Shown piece by piece: positions 11,349 to 20,650 of a stretch of DNA of 64,000 nt. Made by a program: the position numbers and the translations under genes. The first letter of the stretch is position 1. Every line of letters starts with the position of its first letter. A model generated the notes under the pieces. That model searched no databases. It worked only from the letters and a program-made list of their open reading frames with translations, and was not told where the DNA came from. This DNA comes from Bifidobacterium lemurum (GTDB lineage Bacteria > Actinomycetota > Actinomycetes > Actinomycetales > Bifidobacteriaceae), in assembly GCF_014898175.1 (NCBI RefSeq), contig NZ_CP062948.1, forward strand, positions 1,178,001-1,242,000, in the 5' to 3' direction.

Positions 11349-12994
11349 CAGGCATCATCCCCCTGCGAGGAGGCGGAGCTGCCCGAAGCGGAACCGGACG
11401 AGCCGGAGCTGTTGGACGAACCGTTGGACGAATCATCGGACGAATCGGAACCGCCGTCGGAACCGCCGTCCTGCTTGGCGGTGGCATCGGGCGCGGCGCC
11501 CGTCTCGCCGGTCGCGGCCGCGTCGTCATCCTCCTGCTGCAGCTTGGTCATCTCGTCGCGGATGATCTCCACATGGTTCTCCGCCTCGGTCAGGCTTCCC
11601 ACCACAATGCCCTGCTCAAGCTGGCTGATCCACGTCTGCGGCAGATCCGCCGTGTCGATGGACGTGCGCTCCACCTCATGCGAGAGCTCGAAGCCGAACA
11701 CATTCGTGGGCACGCCCTGATAGATCGCGACCTTGCCGTCCGCGTTGCCGACGTAATAGCGCGTCTGGCTCCACCAGTAGGCGCCCGCGCCGGCCGCGGC
11801 CAAAGCGACCACCGCGAGCAGGGCGATGCCCGCCGCGATCAGGCGCTTGCGGAGCTTCTTCGTGCGCGAGGCCCGCTGCTGCAGATCCTGCTCGTGGCGG
11901 ATGGCCTTGGCCACCTCCGGATCGTTGGGATCGGCCGTGATGCGCCCGTCGGGCGTCTGCACCACGGGAATCTCGCCCGTGTCGGGATTGTCGCGCTCGC
12001 CGCTCTCCTCGCGCACGGTGGAGGGCTGGACCACGCGGGTCGTGGCCGCGGCGGCCTCGTCCTCGCCGGAACGGGTCTGCATCAGCGCGGCGGCGCGTTG
12101 GGCGGGGGAATTGTCGTCGCGCAGGACCGGGGCCGAGGCGACCGGCTCGTTGACGATGTCGGCGATGGGTTCCAGACTGCGGCTGGCGGCGCCGCCGACC
12201 AGCGGGGTCTGATGCGGAAGGTCGAAGGCGTCGGCGTCCAAGGCCAGCGTCGCGTCGGCGATCACCGCGGTCACATTGTCGGTGCTGCCGGCCTTCAGCG
12301 CCATGGACACCAGTCGCTGCGCGCACTCGCCCTGATCGGAGATCGTCGCCATCGCCTCTTCGATGGTGGAATCCTCCAGCACGCCGCACAGGCCGTCGGA
12401 GCACAGCAGCCAACGGTCGGCCGGATGCGCCTTGCGGATGGCGATGTCGGGGCGCGGGTCGATGTCGAAATCACCTAGCACACGCATCACCACATTGCGT
12501 TGCGGATGGTTCTTCGCCTCGCCGGGCGTGATGCGGCCCGTGTCGATGAGATGCTGCACGTAGCTGTGGTCGCAGGTCAGGCGCTGCAGCCTGCCGTCGC
12601 GCAGCAGATAGGCGCGCGAGTCTCCGATATGGGCCACCACCCAATAGCCCGCGACCAGCGCCACGGCCGTGACCGTGGTGCCCATGCCGGCGAGCTTGCG
12701 CTCGCGCTTCGCCTTGCCGACGATGGCGTCGTGCGCGGCCAGAACGGACGCCTCCATCATGCGGGTGATGGTCTCGACGTCGCCGCCGGTGTCGTCCTGT
12801 TCGATATGGGCGAGCGAGCGGATCGCGATCGTCGAGGCGGTGTCGCCGCCCGCATGGCCGCCCATGCCGTCGCATACGGCGATGAGATGCTCGCCCGCGA
12901 ACGACGAATCCTGGTTGTTCGAACGCACGGTGCCCACATCGGACACCGTGGTGGAATACAGGAACAAGGGTTGGGAGGCTGCGGAAGTGGGCAT
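11348..12994 (-). CDS. ppp: PP2C-family serine/threonine phosphatase (PstP/Ppp)
   Basis: 548 aa. Dephosphorylates PknA/PknB substrates. The N-terminal ~240 residues hold the metal-binding PP2C motifs (VRSNNQDSS, VCDGMGGHAGGD, HIGDSRAYL, SDGLCGVL, DNVTAVI). A ~130-residue linker precedes a single membrane helix (about 387-412), and the extracytoplasmic C-terminus ends in ~45 residues almost entirely Ser, Gly and Asp. This layout matches mycobacterial PstP. Sits between fhaB and rodA with minimal spacing. Confidence 0.94.
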   Translation of the reverse strand: MPTSAASQPLFLYSTTVSDVGTVRSNNQDSSFAGEHLIAVCDGMGGHAGGDTASTIAIRSLAHIEQDDTGGDVETITRMMEASVLAAHDAIVGKAKRERKLAGMGTTVTAVALVAGYWVVAHIGDSRAYLLRDGRLQRLTCDHSYVQHLIDTGRITPGEAKNHPQRNVVMRVLGDFDIDPRPDIAIRKAHPADRWLLCSDGLCGVLEDSTIEEAMATISDQGECAQRLVSMALKAGSTDNVTAVIADATLALDADAFDLPHQTPLVGGAASRSLEPIADIVNEPVASAPVLRDDNSPAQRAAALMQTRSGEDEAAAATTRVVQPSTVREESGERDNPDTGEIPVVQTPDGRITADPNDPEVAKAIRHEQDLQQRASRTKKLRKRLIAAGIALLAVVALAAAGAGAYWWSQTRYYVGNADGKVAIYQGVPTNVFGFELSHEVERTSIDTADLPQTWISQLEQGIVVGSLTEAENHVEIIRDEMTKLQQEDDDAAATGETGAAPDATAKQDGGSDGGSDSSDDSSNGSSNSSGSSGSASGSSASSQGDDA

Positions 12995-12998
12995 ACGG

Positions 12999-13547
12999 CT
13001 ACCTCAGTTCAAAGGTGGTGGCGCCGATGCGCACCGCCACGCGCGCAGGCAGAATCGTCGGCGTGGTCAGACGCTGCTGGTTGACGACCGTGCCATTGGT
13101 GGATTGCAGGTCCTCGATGGCCCACTGGCCGGAGGCGGGATCCTTATACACGCGGGCGTGATGCGAAGAGACGAACTCGTCATCCAGCACCACCGTATTG
13201 GTGGCGGAACGTCCCAGCGTGATCACCTCGCCGGTCAACGGCACGGACGTGCCTGCCAGCGGGCCGTCGATCACCACAAGCAGGGTCGGCTCGGCGTTGG
13301 CGGCGGGCATGTCATGCGTGGGCGGCGTGCTCACCCGGGGTGTGGGAGGCTGCGTGGGCGGTGTCGTCGGCGCGGGCGTATCCACGGCGGCCTTGCGGGC
13401 GCGGCGCTCGCGGCGACGGCGGGCTCGCGATGGGCGCGGGCTGAAGGACTCGATGTCCTTGTGCAAGGAGCGCACCGCCAGCCACAGGAAAACCCATAGC
13501 AGAATCAGAAACCCGTATTTCAGCAGGGCGAAAGTCAGTTCGGTCAT
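12999..13547 (-). CDS. fhaB: FHA-domain membrane protein FhaB
   Basis: 182 aa. An N-terminal membrane helix (LTFALLKYGFLILLWVFLWL), a basic Arg-rich stretch, a Pro/Thr linker and a C-terminal FHA domain (ITLGRSATN, SSHHARVYKD, LQSTNGTVVN) that binds phosphothreonine. Scaffolds RodA/PbpA and kinases at the septum in relatives. MTELTFALL was chosen as the start: the frame extends further up, but that part overlaps fhaA and lacks sense. The start is 13 bp after the fhaA stop, with no strong ribosome-binding site, suggesting coupling. Confidence 0.9.
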   Translation of the reverse strand: MTELTFALLKYGFLILLWVFLWLAVRSLHKDIESFSPRPSRARRRRERRARKAAVDTPAPTTPPTQPPTPRVSTPPTHDMPAANAEPTLLVVIDGPLAGTSVPLTGEVITLGRSATNTVVLDDEFVSSHHARVYKDPASGQWAIEDLQSTNGTVVNQQRLTTPTILPARVAVRIGATTFELR

Positions 13548-13560
13548 AACGGCTGGCTGA

Positions 13561-14262
13561 CTACGCCTGCTCCTGTGCGGAAGCCCAGTAGAGGATGCGG
13601 GTGCGGCCGATCGTGATGGTGTTGCCGTCGAGCAGCGTGGCGGCGGGCACCTGATGGCCTTCCACATACGTTCCGTTGGTGGAGCCCAGATCACGGGCGA
13701 TCACGCCGTTCTCGGTCACGTCGATCTCGAGATGGCGGCGGGAGATGCCCGGGTCGTCGATCACGATGTCGCAGCCGGAGCCGCGGCCGATCACCGTCTG
13801 CTCCTTGGTGATGAGGTACTGGTTACCATTCACCTCGAGCACGGGATTGTCCTCGCTCTGGCTCTCGGTGGTCACAGGCACGGCGTTGCCCTGCACGGAC
13901 TCGGAGGAAAGGTTGAAATTGCCTTTGGCCAGGTCGAGATCCTCTTCGAAGATCACCACCACCGGGCCCACGAAGGCATAGTGCTGGCTTTTGGCGTATT
14001 CGGTGAGGTTGTCCGCCAGCTCGTTGGCGAGGGTCTCGCTGCCCCACGATTCGATGCGGTCGAAATCCGGGGTGCTCAGCTTGAAACGGTATTCGTTCGG
14101 GGCCACCGTGCGGTCGCGGCCCACCGGCATGGCTTCGGCGTCGATCTCGCGCTCCAGCGCGCTGGAGAGGTCGACGGGCTGCAGGTCTTTGGAGCCGAAT
14201 TTGGCGAACACTCCATTGACCGCGCCTTCCACGCTTTTCTCAAAACGGTCGAGAACGCTCAT
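13561..14262 (-). CDS. fhaA: FHA-domain protein FhaA (DUF3662 + FHA)
   Basis: 233 aa. The N-terminal half is the DUF3662 domain (SVLDRFEKSVEGAVNGVFAK and following), the C-terminal half an FHA domain (TVIGRGSGCDIVIDDPGISRRHLEI, LGSTNGTYVEG). It binds phosphorylated partners of PknB such as MviN in mycobacteria. First gene of the seven-gene operon. Start: AAAGGG directly abuts ATG 14268 but is 6 nt before ATG 14262, so 14262 is preferred. Confidence 0.92.
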   Translation of the reverse strand: MSVLDRFEKSVEGAVNGVFAKFGSKDLQPVDLSSALEREIDAEAMPVGRDRTVAPNEYRFKLSTPDFDRIESWGSETLANELADNLTEYAKSQHYAFVGPVVVIFEEDLDLAKGNFNLSSESVQGNAVPVTTESQSEDNPVLEVNGNQYLITKEQTVIGRGSGCDIVIDDPGISRRHLEIDVTENGVIARDLGSTNGTYVEGHQVPAATLLDGNTITIGRTRILYWASAQEQA

Positions 14263-14287
14263 AGTCATCCCTTTCTATTCTCTGCAT

Positions 14288-14317
14288 ATCCTACGCGGCG
14301 TGTGGAACAGAGCGCAA
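14288..14317 (-). promoter_or_regulatory. Predicted promoter of the fhaA-pknB operon
   Basis: TTGCGC (14317-14312), 18-bp spacer, TAGGAT (14293-14288) on the minus strand, placing transcription start about 20 nt before fhaA. It lies between fhaA and the palindromic element at 14542. No coding sequence was found in 14318-14541. Confidence 0.5.
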
Positions 14318-14541
14318 AAACCGTCCGGATAATTGCAAAAGCTCCATTGCGCGGCGCATCGTCGCGCCTGCGCCGTCCCTCACCGCTTCGCTTCACCGTC
14401 CGTCTTCGGCCGGCCCTCGTGGGCCGTCTTCGACCGTTTCCGTCTCGGTGGTCGGGGCTTGGCGGGTCGGCTGTAGCCTCCGACCGGCCTTGCGCCATGT
14501 CCGTGGGGGCGCGCATGCTGACACGGTGGTGCCCGGACTGG

Positions 14542-14739
14542 CCTATCTGCGTTAGCGGTAGTGGATTTGGGACCCTGCAAAGGTCTATCTGCGTTAGCGG
14601 TAGTGTGGTTTAGGCGATACGCCGAGTATTCACCCCATCATTTCAACGGCCATACTTGGGATAACGTCAAACGGACACTACCGCTAACGCAGATCGATAT
14701 CCGCAACACCCGAAATCCACTACCGCTAACGCAGATAGG
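14542..14739. repeat. 198-bp palindromic intergenic element, copy 1
   Basis: Contains four copies of ATCTGCGTTAGCGGTAGTG: two forward (14545-14563, 14587-14605) and two reversed (14676-14694, 14718-14736). The ends form an inverted repeat of about 29 bp. A second copy of the same length lies at 48025-48222 in reverse orientation, roughly 80% identical by eye, with the inner loop also conserved. No ORF or transposase belongs to it. Confidence 0.9.
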
Positions 14740-14810
14740 TCGGCAAGGCGCTATACGGATTGATGTTGTCACGGTGTCAATTTGGGTTGCGGGCGGCCTA
14801 CAATAAAGCC

Positions 14811-15917
14811 ATGCAGTTCGCCCTGATTGATGAAAACCGATATGCGGAGGAGATGCGCCAGACGGTGATGCCGGCGCTCGCCGCCTGCTGCGACGAAGGA
14901 TGGTTCGACCCCTCGGACGCCGAACGCGAAGCTGGCCTGACACCCCTGCCTCCGGGCGCGGATCCGTTCGCCCCATCCGCCGACGCTTCGACGGGCGGCG
15001 ACAAGTTGCATTATCTGTGCTATGACGTGACCAAATTCGCGAACCTGCGCGAATCCGACGCCGCCGCGACCTTCCGCGGTGCCGTCGTGCTCAGCCACGG
15101 CTTCACCGAATTCGCGGAGAAATACAGCGAGATGATTTGGTATTTCCTGCTGAACGGATATTCGGTGTGCGCCCTGGACCACCGCGGCCACGGCAAATCC
15201 TCGCGCGACATGGACAATCCGAGTCTGGTGTGGATCGACGACTGGCGGCGCTACGTCGCCGATTTGGCCGGTTTCGCCCAGACGATCGGCCGCTCGTATG
15301 CCGACGGCCAGCCGTTGAACCTGTATTGCCATTCGATGGGCGGCGGCATCGGCGCGGCCGTATTGGAGCGATATCCCGATCTGTTCGACAAGGCGGTGCT
15401 GTCGTGTCCGATGATCGCGCCCGCCACCGGCATGCCGAACTGGCTGGCCCGCGCGCTGTCGGAAGTGATGTGCGGACTCGGCATGGGCCGCATGCGCGTG
15501 TTCGGTCAGTCGGATTTCGACGGCACGCTCGACTTGGGGCAGCACCCGTATTCCAGCCATGCGCGTGAACGTTGGTATCACCAGATGCGTTGCGACCACG
15601 CGGAATACCAGACCTACAGCGCCGCGTTCGAATGGGTGCGCCAGTCGCTGCGGCTGAGCCGGGCGGTCTTGGATCGCGATGCCTGCGCCGCCATCGAAAC
15701 GCCGCTGATGCTGTTCCAGGCGGGGCATGACGTGTGGGTGCTCAACAATCCGCAGGACCGCTTCGTCGAGCGGGTGCGTGATGGCGGCGGATCGGCGCGG
15801 CTGGTGCGCATCGACGGCTCCGAACATGAGATCTTCTCGATGCCGAACGCGGTGGTCGGCCCGTATCTCGACCGGATACTGGACTTTTTCGCGGAGCCGA
15901 TCTCCGAATCGGTTTAG
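14811..15917 (+). CDS. Alpha/beta hydrolase, monoacylglycerol lipase / lysophospholipase-like
   Basis: 368 aa. Alpha/beta-hydrolase fold with VLSHGFTEFAEKY (oxyanion region), DHRGHGKS, nucleophile Ser175 in CHSMGGG, a lid region, acid Asp in QAGHDVWVLN and His in GSEHEIF. This matches serine aryl hydrolases acting on monoglycerides, lysophospholipids or other esters; the substrate is not determined. Longer than typical because of an N-terminal ~65-residue region. TACAAT (14799-14804) is only 6 nt before the ATG, so the mRNA is probably leaderless. Stands alone between the repeat element and the LacI gene. Confidence 0.85.
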   Translation: MQFALIDENRYAEEMRQTVMPALAACCDEGWFDPSDAEREAGLTPLPPGADPFAPSADASTGGDKLHYLCYDVTKFANLRESDAAATFRGAVVLSHGFTEFAEKYSEMIWYFLLNGYSVCALDHRGHGKSSRDMDNPSLVWIDDWRRYVADLAGFAQTIGRSYADGQPLNLYCHSMGGGIGAAVLERYPDLFDKAVLSCPMIAPATGMPNWLARALSEVMCGLGMGRMRVFGQSDFDGTLDLGQHPYSSHARERWYHQMRCDHAEYQTYSAAFEWVRQSLRLSRAVLDRDACAAIETPLMLFQAGHDVWVLNNPQDRFVERVRDGGGSARLVRIDGSEHEIFSMPNAVVGPYLDRILDFFAEPISESV

Positions 15918-16120
15918 TCCGGGTCGCAAGGTTATGGCCGATCCGCTTCGCCTCGGTCGGTCCTCTCGAGTCGTTTGCGCCTGAGGACATGACTCGCGCC
16001 ATGCCATGTCCGTCGAGCGGGTTGCGTTGGACGGATGTGATCGAGGCCTTCCGAACGCGCGTCGCGATGTTCGGTTCGGATTGCGTCGCGGCGGCGTATG
16101 GCGGCGCTATAGTGAAAGCC

Positions 16121-17128
16121 GTGGCAACAATCAATGATGTGGCGCGTGAGGCGGGGGTGTCCAAGACGACCGTCTCCTACGTGATTTCTCGCAATCCGCG
16201 AATCCCCGCGGACACGGCCGAGCGGGTGCATAAGGCGATGCGCAAGCTGGGGTATACGGTGAATCACACGGCCCGCGCGTTGTCCACGGCCAAAACGATG
16301 ACGTTCGGTCTGTTGGTGAACGCGGACGAGAACATGTCGCTGTCGCTTACCCGCGGCGCGTATCTGTGCGAGTTGTCGAATTTCGCCCGACAGCAGGGAT
16401 ACGACCTGTTGCTGATGAGCAACCCTAATGGCGTGCAGGCGATTCGCGATCTGGCCAGCGCCCGCAAAATCGACGGTTTGATCATTATGGACATCAATCG
16501 GGAGGATCCGCGCGTGAAGGCGGCCGTCGAATCGAAGGTTCCGACCGTGCTGTTGGGCATACCCGCCGATTCGATGGGGCTTGACCAGGTGGACACCGAT
16601 TTCGAGCGGGCCGCACGCGAGGTGGTCGACCTGTTCGCCAAGCAGGGGCATCGTGAGGTGGCTTTGGTTCATACGCCTGAGAGTCCTGTTGATGAGGGGT
16701 CGAATTATGCGGTGCGATTCCGGACGTCGGTGATGGCCGAGGCCGCCGTGCGGGGGATTACGCTGCATGTGCCGCCGGTCGAGGACTGGGATTTGGATCC
16801 CACACAAAAACTGCGGGCGGTGCTCGCGCGTTTTCCGCAGGTGACCGGCGTGATCATCGACGATGACAACACGGTGATCTCCACGTCGCAGGTGCTGATG
16901 GAGCTGGGCATAGATGTGCCGCGTGATCTTTCGGTCGCGGTGGTGGTGCCTGAGGTGCTGCGCGCCGGCATGTGCATTCCTTACACGTCGATTGACATCG
17001 ATCTGCCCGCGGTGGCGGAGGAGACGATTGAAACCCTGTGCCGGCGTATCGCTAAGCCGAATGCCCCCTCGGTGACCAGACTGGTCAGTCAGCCGTTGAC
17101 CGATCAGGGGTCGGTGCGCGCGCTCTGA
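16121..17128 (+). CDS. LacI-family transcriptional repressor
   Basis: 335 aa. N-terminal LacI HTH (VATINDVAREAGVSKTTVSYVISRN) and hinge helix (NHTARALST), then a periplasmic-binding-like effector domain. GTG 16121 was chosen because it gives the canonical LacI N-terminus and lies 7 nt after TATAGT (16108-16113), suggesting a leaderless transcript; an in-frame GTG at 16112 is less likely. It probably controls the GH31 and ABC importer genes downstream, whose promoters carry matching palindromes (17355-17368, 19743-19758). Confidence 0.9.
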   Translation: MATINDVAREAGVSKTTVSYVISRNPRIPADTAERVHKAMRKLGYTVNHTARALSTAKTMTFGLLVNADENMSLSLTRGAYLCELSNFARQQGYDLLLMSNPNGVQAIRDLASARKIDGLIIMDINREDPRVKAAVESKVPTVLLGIPADSMGLDQVDTDFERAAREVVDLFAKQGHREVALVHTPESPVDEGSNYAVRFRTSVMAEAAVRGITLHVPPVEDWDLDPTQKLRAVLARFPQVTGVIIDDDNTVISTSQVLMELGIDVPRDLSVAVVVPEVLRAGMCIPYTSIDIDLPAVAEETIETLCRRIAKPNAPSVTRLVSQPLTDQGSVRAL

Positions 17129-17286
17129 TCGCATCGCCAACGCTTATCCCGCCGACGTTCCGGGCGGGGTGGCATCTCTGAACACCAACGCCGCGAGTAT
17201 GGCCTGCAGACGTGGCGTTCCTGACCGTGTTGGGCTGTGCTGGGCTGTGTTGAGCCCCACATTGCTCGACTTAAAGAAAGGCGTGG

Positions 17287-17368
17287 TGAACCGGTTATAT
17301 ACATGGCGTGTCGCCTAATTTGACGAATGGCAACAGGTGACGTATATTCATAGTGTGAACCGGTTCAC
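17287..17368 (+). promoter_or_regulatory. LacI-controlled promoter of the GH31 gene with two operators
   Basis: TTGACG (17320-17325), exactly 17 bp, TATATT (17343-17348). A perfect 14-bp palindrome GTGAACCGGTTCAC (17355-17368) sits at the expected transcription start, and a half-degraded copy TGAACCGGTTAT (17287-17298) lies upstream of the -35, a spacing of about 69 bp that would allow looping. The 449-bp gap 17129-17577 otherwise holds an untranslated leader of ~220 nt, open in frame with GH31 but low in complexity. Confidence 0.8.
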
Positions 17369-17577
17369 CATAAAGGTGATCAAAACGCCGAGTGAAAGCG
17401 TCGAAGCCAAAGGTGGCGACGCTGCGGCCGGAGACGCCGGAGCCGACGATGGACGGCGGCGAAGGCACCTCGTCTCCGACGGCGCTGGCGGCGAACGGCG
17501 CAACGACGAAGAAGTCAACACGGAAAAACCCGACACAGAGAATCCAGAGTGGAGAAGTCGAGACGGAAGGAGTCGCG

Positions 17578-19641
17578 ATGGCATTCAGAACCGATGGGCG
17601 AACCCTCGAATGGCGAGGCGAGGGCGAGACGCTGCGCGTGGAACCGTGGGGCGCGGACAGTATGCGCGTGCGCGCCGCGAAAAAGATGCCGATCGCCGAA
17701 ATCAATTGGGGACTGCTTGACGAGCATCATGAGCCGGAAGGCGCCATCGCCGTCGAGATCGACGACGAGCGCGGCGTCGCCACCGTGTCCAACGGCAATA
17801 TCGTCGTCACCGCGAAGGCGTTCAGAGAAGGCAATCCCGGCGCGGGCCACACCGAAAACCTGTGCGAGCTGAGCTTCGCCAAAGCCGACGGCACCGTGCT
17901 GTTCACGGAGATGCCGCAAAGCGGCGCGCTCAAACTCCACGCCCGCCACTACTGCCCGGCGGACGGCGGCAGCCAGATGATTGAGGCCTCCTTCGTGGCC
18001 TCCGAGCGCGAACGCCTTTACGGCATGGGCGAATACCAGCAGAACTACATGGATCTCAAAGGATGCTCGTTCGAGCTGGCCCACCGCAACTCCCAGGCGT
18101 CCATCCCCTTCGTCGTCTCGTCCGCGGGCTATGGCTTCCTGTGGAACAATCCCGCCATCGGAACGGCCGAATTCGCCAAGAACCGCACCCGCTGGGTGGC
18201 GCAGTCCACCCGTCAGCTCGACTATTGGGTCACCGCCGGCGACTCCCCGGCCGACATCGAACGTCATTACGCCGACGCGACCGGCCATGCGCCCGCCATG
18301 CCCGAATGGGGCCTGGGCTTCTGGCAGTGCAAGCTGCGCTACTGGAACCAGAATCAGGTGCTCGAGGTGGCCCGCGAGTTCAAACGCCGCGAGATTCCCA
18401 TCGATGTGCTTGTCATCGACTTCTTCCACTGGCCGCATATGGGCGACTTCCGTTTCGAGGAGGAGTTCTGGCCCGATCCCAAGGCGATGTGCGATGAGCT
18501 GCACGAGATGGGCATCAAGGTGATGGTCTCCGTGTGGCCGCAGATCGCGCTCAAATCCGAGAACTACGAGCATATGTTGGAGAACGGCCTGCTGGTCAGC
18601 GCCGAGCGGGGCATCGACGTGGCGAATATGTACCAGGAACCCAACCAGTTCTTCGACGCCACCAATCCCGAGGCACGAGAGTTCGTGTGGGGCAAGTGCA
18701 AGTCCAACTATGTGGATCTCGGCGTGGACGCCTTCTGGCTCGACGAGGCCGAACCGGAATACGGCACCTACGACTTCGCCAACTACCGCTACCATTCCGG
18801 GCCGAACGTCTCCACCGGCAACATCTACCCGCGCGAGTACAACCGTGCCTTCTACGAGGGGCAGCTGGCCGAAGGGCGCGAGGGCGAGATCGTCAACCTC
18901 ACGCGCTGCGCATGGGTCGGCGCCCAGCGGTACGGCGCGCTGGTGTGGAGCGGCGACGTGCATTCCACCTTCGCCGATTTCAAGTCGCAGATCACCTGCG
19001 CCATCCACATGGGTATGGCCGGCATTCCTTGGTTCACCACCGATATGGGAGGGTTCGCGCTGGGCGATGTCAACGATCCGACGTTCCGTGAGCTGTTGGC
19101 GCGCTGGTGCCAGTTCTCCTGCTTCTCTCCGGTGATGCGCAACCACGGCTACCGTCTGGGGGCCCAGCCCGACGGCCGGATGGACGAGGCGATCGTCGCG
19201 GCCGACGGCAGCCAGCGCGATCCCTCCGGTGTGAACAACGAGCCGTGGACCTTCGGGGAGGATGTCGAGCGCGTGTTCGTGAAGTACATCAATGTGCGCG
19301 AGGCGCTGCGTCCGTATGTGCGGGACCTGTTCGCGGAGGCCAGTCGCGAGGGGCAGCCGCTGATCCGCGGTCTGTTCTATGAGTTCCCCGATGACGGGCG
19401 GGCGGCGGATGTGGCCGACGAGTACATGTTCGGCCCGGATCTGCTGGTGGCGCCGGTCGTCGAGATGGGCGCGCGCCGCCGGTCGGTGTACCTGCCGGGC
19501 GATGCCTCCGTGCGCTGGGCCGAGCTGCATTCCGGACGCGAGTTCGGCGGCGGCGAGCTGGTCGACGTCGACTGCCCGCTGGACGTGGTTCCCGTGTTCG
19601 CGCGCGACGGCAAGGACCACGGACTGCTTTCGCTAATCTAA
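17578..19641 (+). CDS. GH31 family glycoside hydrolase (alpha-glucosidase / alpha-xylosidase)
   Basis: 687 aa, no signal peptide, so cytoplasmic. N-terminal beta-sandwich (GMGEYQQNYMDLKG, the GH31 galactose-mutarotase-like domain), then the TIM barrel: IDVLVIDFFHW, catalytic nucleophile Asp389 in FWLDEAEPEY, proposed acid/base Asp460 in WSGDVHS, and MRNHGYR. Cleaves terminal alpha-glucosyl or alpha-xylosyl units of imported oligosaccharides; the bond type is not decided here. GGAAGGAG is 5 nt before the chosen ATG. Followed by an ABC sugar importer under a similar operator. Confidence 0.9.
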   Translation: MAFRTDGRTLEWRGEGETLRVEPWGADSMRVRAAKKMPIAEINWGLLDEHHEPEGAIAVEIDDERGVATVSNGNIVVTAKAFREGNPGAGHTENLCELSFAKADGTVLFTEMPQSGALKLHARHYCPADGGSQMIEASFVASERERLYGMGEYQQNYMDLKGCSFELAHRNSQASIPFVVSSAGYGFLWNNPAIGTAEFAKNRTRWVAQSTRQLDYWVTAGDSPADIERHYADATGHAPAMPEWGLGFWQCKLRYWNQNQVLEVAREFKRREIPIDVLVIDFFHWPHMGDFRFEEEFWPDPKAMCDELHEMGIKVMVSVWPQIALKSENYEHMLENGLLVSAERGIDVANMYQEPNQFFDATNPEAREFVWGKCKSNYVDLGVDAFWLDEAEPEYGTYDFANYRYHSGPNVSTGNIYPREYNRAFYEGQLAEGREGEIVNLTRCAWVGAQRYGALVWSGDVHSTFADFKSQITCAIHMGMAGIPWFTTDMGGFALGDVNDPTFRELLARWCQFSCFSPVMRNHGYRLGAQPDGRMDEAIVAADGSQRDPSGVNNEPWTFGEDVERVFVKYINVREALRPYVRDLFAEASREGQPLIRGLFYEFPDDGRAADVADEYMFGPDLLVAPVVEMGARRRSVYLPGDASVRWAELHSGREFGGGELVDVDCPLDVVPVFARDGKDHGLLSLI

Positions 19642-19742
19642 ACGTTCCTCTCCCCCTTCCTCCATGGCGAACGGCCGCGTCCACGCGGATGCCCACATGG
19701 GCGCGGCCGTCCCGCCTGACCGATATTGGCTCCCGCTTCGCT

Positions 19743-19758
19743 GGTGAAGCGGTTCACC
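19743..19758 (+). promoter_or_regulatory. LacI operator before the ABC importer genes
   Basis: GGTGAAGCGGTTCACC: perfect 6-bp arms, differing from the GH31 operator only in the centre. It lies 37 bp before the first permease, so the importer and GH31 form one regulon. Confidence 0.7.
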
Positions 19759-19795
19759 ATAGCATTATCCACGCTTCTCGGAAAGGAGCACCCCC

Positions 19796-20650
19796 ATGGT
19801 TTCCATGGTCGGCAAAACCATACGCAAGTGGTGGGCGCTGTTCGCGCTGCCCACGCTGGCGGCCTTCATCATCGGGTTCCTCGCCCCGTTCGCCATCGGC
19901 GTCTACCTGAGCTTCTGTGAGTTCACCACCGTGACCGACGCGCGTTTCGTCGGACTGGAGAACTACACCAAGGTGTTCACGGACGGCACCTTCCTGCACG
20001 CCCTGTGGTTCACGGTGGCGTTCACCATCGTGACCACCATCATCATCAACGTGGCCGCGTTCGCCGTGGCCTACATGCTCACCAAGGCGATAAAGGGCGC
20101 GAACATCTTCCGCTCGGTGTTCTTCATGCCCAACCTGATCGGCGGCATCATCCTGGGCTACATCTGGCAGCTGCTGCTCAACGGCGTGCTCGCCCACTGG
20201 TCGCGCTCGATCACCTACTCGGGCGTGTACGGCTTCTGGGGACTGGTCATCCTGCTGTGCTGGCAGCAGATCGGCTACATGATGATCATCTACATCGCCG
20301 GCCTGCAATCCCTGCCCGGCGACGTGATGGAGGCGGCGGCCGTGGACGGCGCGTCCCCCAGGCAGACGCTGTTCAAGGTGACCATCCCGCTGATGATGCC
20401 CAGCATCACCGTGTGCTCCTTCCTGACCGTGACCAACGGCTTCAAGCTTTTCGACCAGAACCTCGCCCTGACCAACGGCGCTCCCTCACGCATGTCCGAA
20501 ATGCTCGCCCTGAACATCTACACCACCTTCTACGGCCGCGTGGGATACGAGGGTGTGGGCCAGGCCAAGGCGGTGATCTTCTTCATCATCGTGGCCGCGG
20601 TCGCGCTGATCCAGAACAAGCTCACCACAAGCAAGGAGGTGACCGCATGA
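19796..20650 (+). CDS. Carbohydrate ABC transporter permease (MalF/UgpA type)
   Basis: 284 aa, six membrane helices, with the EAA loop that contacts the ATPase (MEAAAVDGASPRQTLFKVTIPLMMP). Part of a CUT1-type importer with the next permease and the binding protein; no ATPase gene is present, as usual for importers that share a common MsmK-like ATPase. Start: GGAG 7 nt before ATG 19796. Overlaps the second permease by 4 nt. Confidence 0.92.
   Translation: MVSMVGKTIRKWWALFALPTLAAFIIGFLAPFAIGVYLSFCEFTTVTDARFVGLENYTKVFTDGTFLHALWFTVAFTIVTTIIINVAAFAVAYMLTKAIKGANIFRSVFFMPNLIGGIILGYIWQLLLNGVLAHWSRSITYSGVYGFWGLVILLCWQQIGYMMIIYIAGLQSLPGDVMEAAAVDGASPRQTLFKVTIPLMMPSITVCSFLTVTNGFKLFDQNLALTNGAPSRMSEMLALNIYTTFYGRVGYEGVGQAKAVIFFIIVAAVALIQNKLTTSKEVTA

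Noticed and set aside
17392-17577. Longer N-terminus for the GH31 protein
   Set aside because: Low-complexity sequence unlike any GH31 start; a good ribosome-binding site stands before ATG 17578.
17515-19620. Long antisense frame opposite GH31
   Set aside because: A by-product of GC-rich codon bias; no family resemblance and no ribosome-binding site.
20005-20646. Extended second permease frame
   Set aside because: It is the shadow of the first permease; ATG 20647 with AGGAGG is correct.
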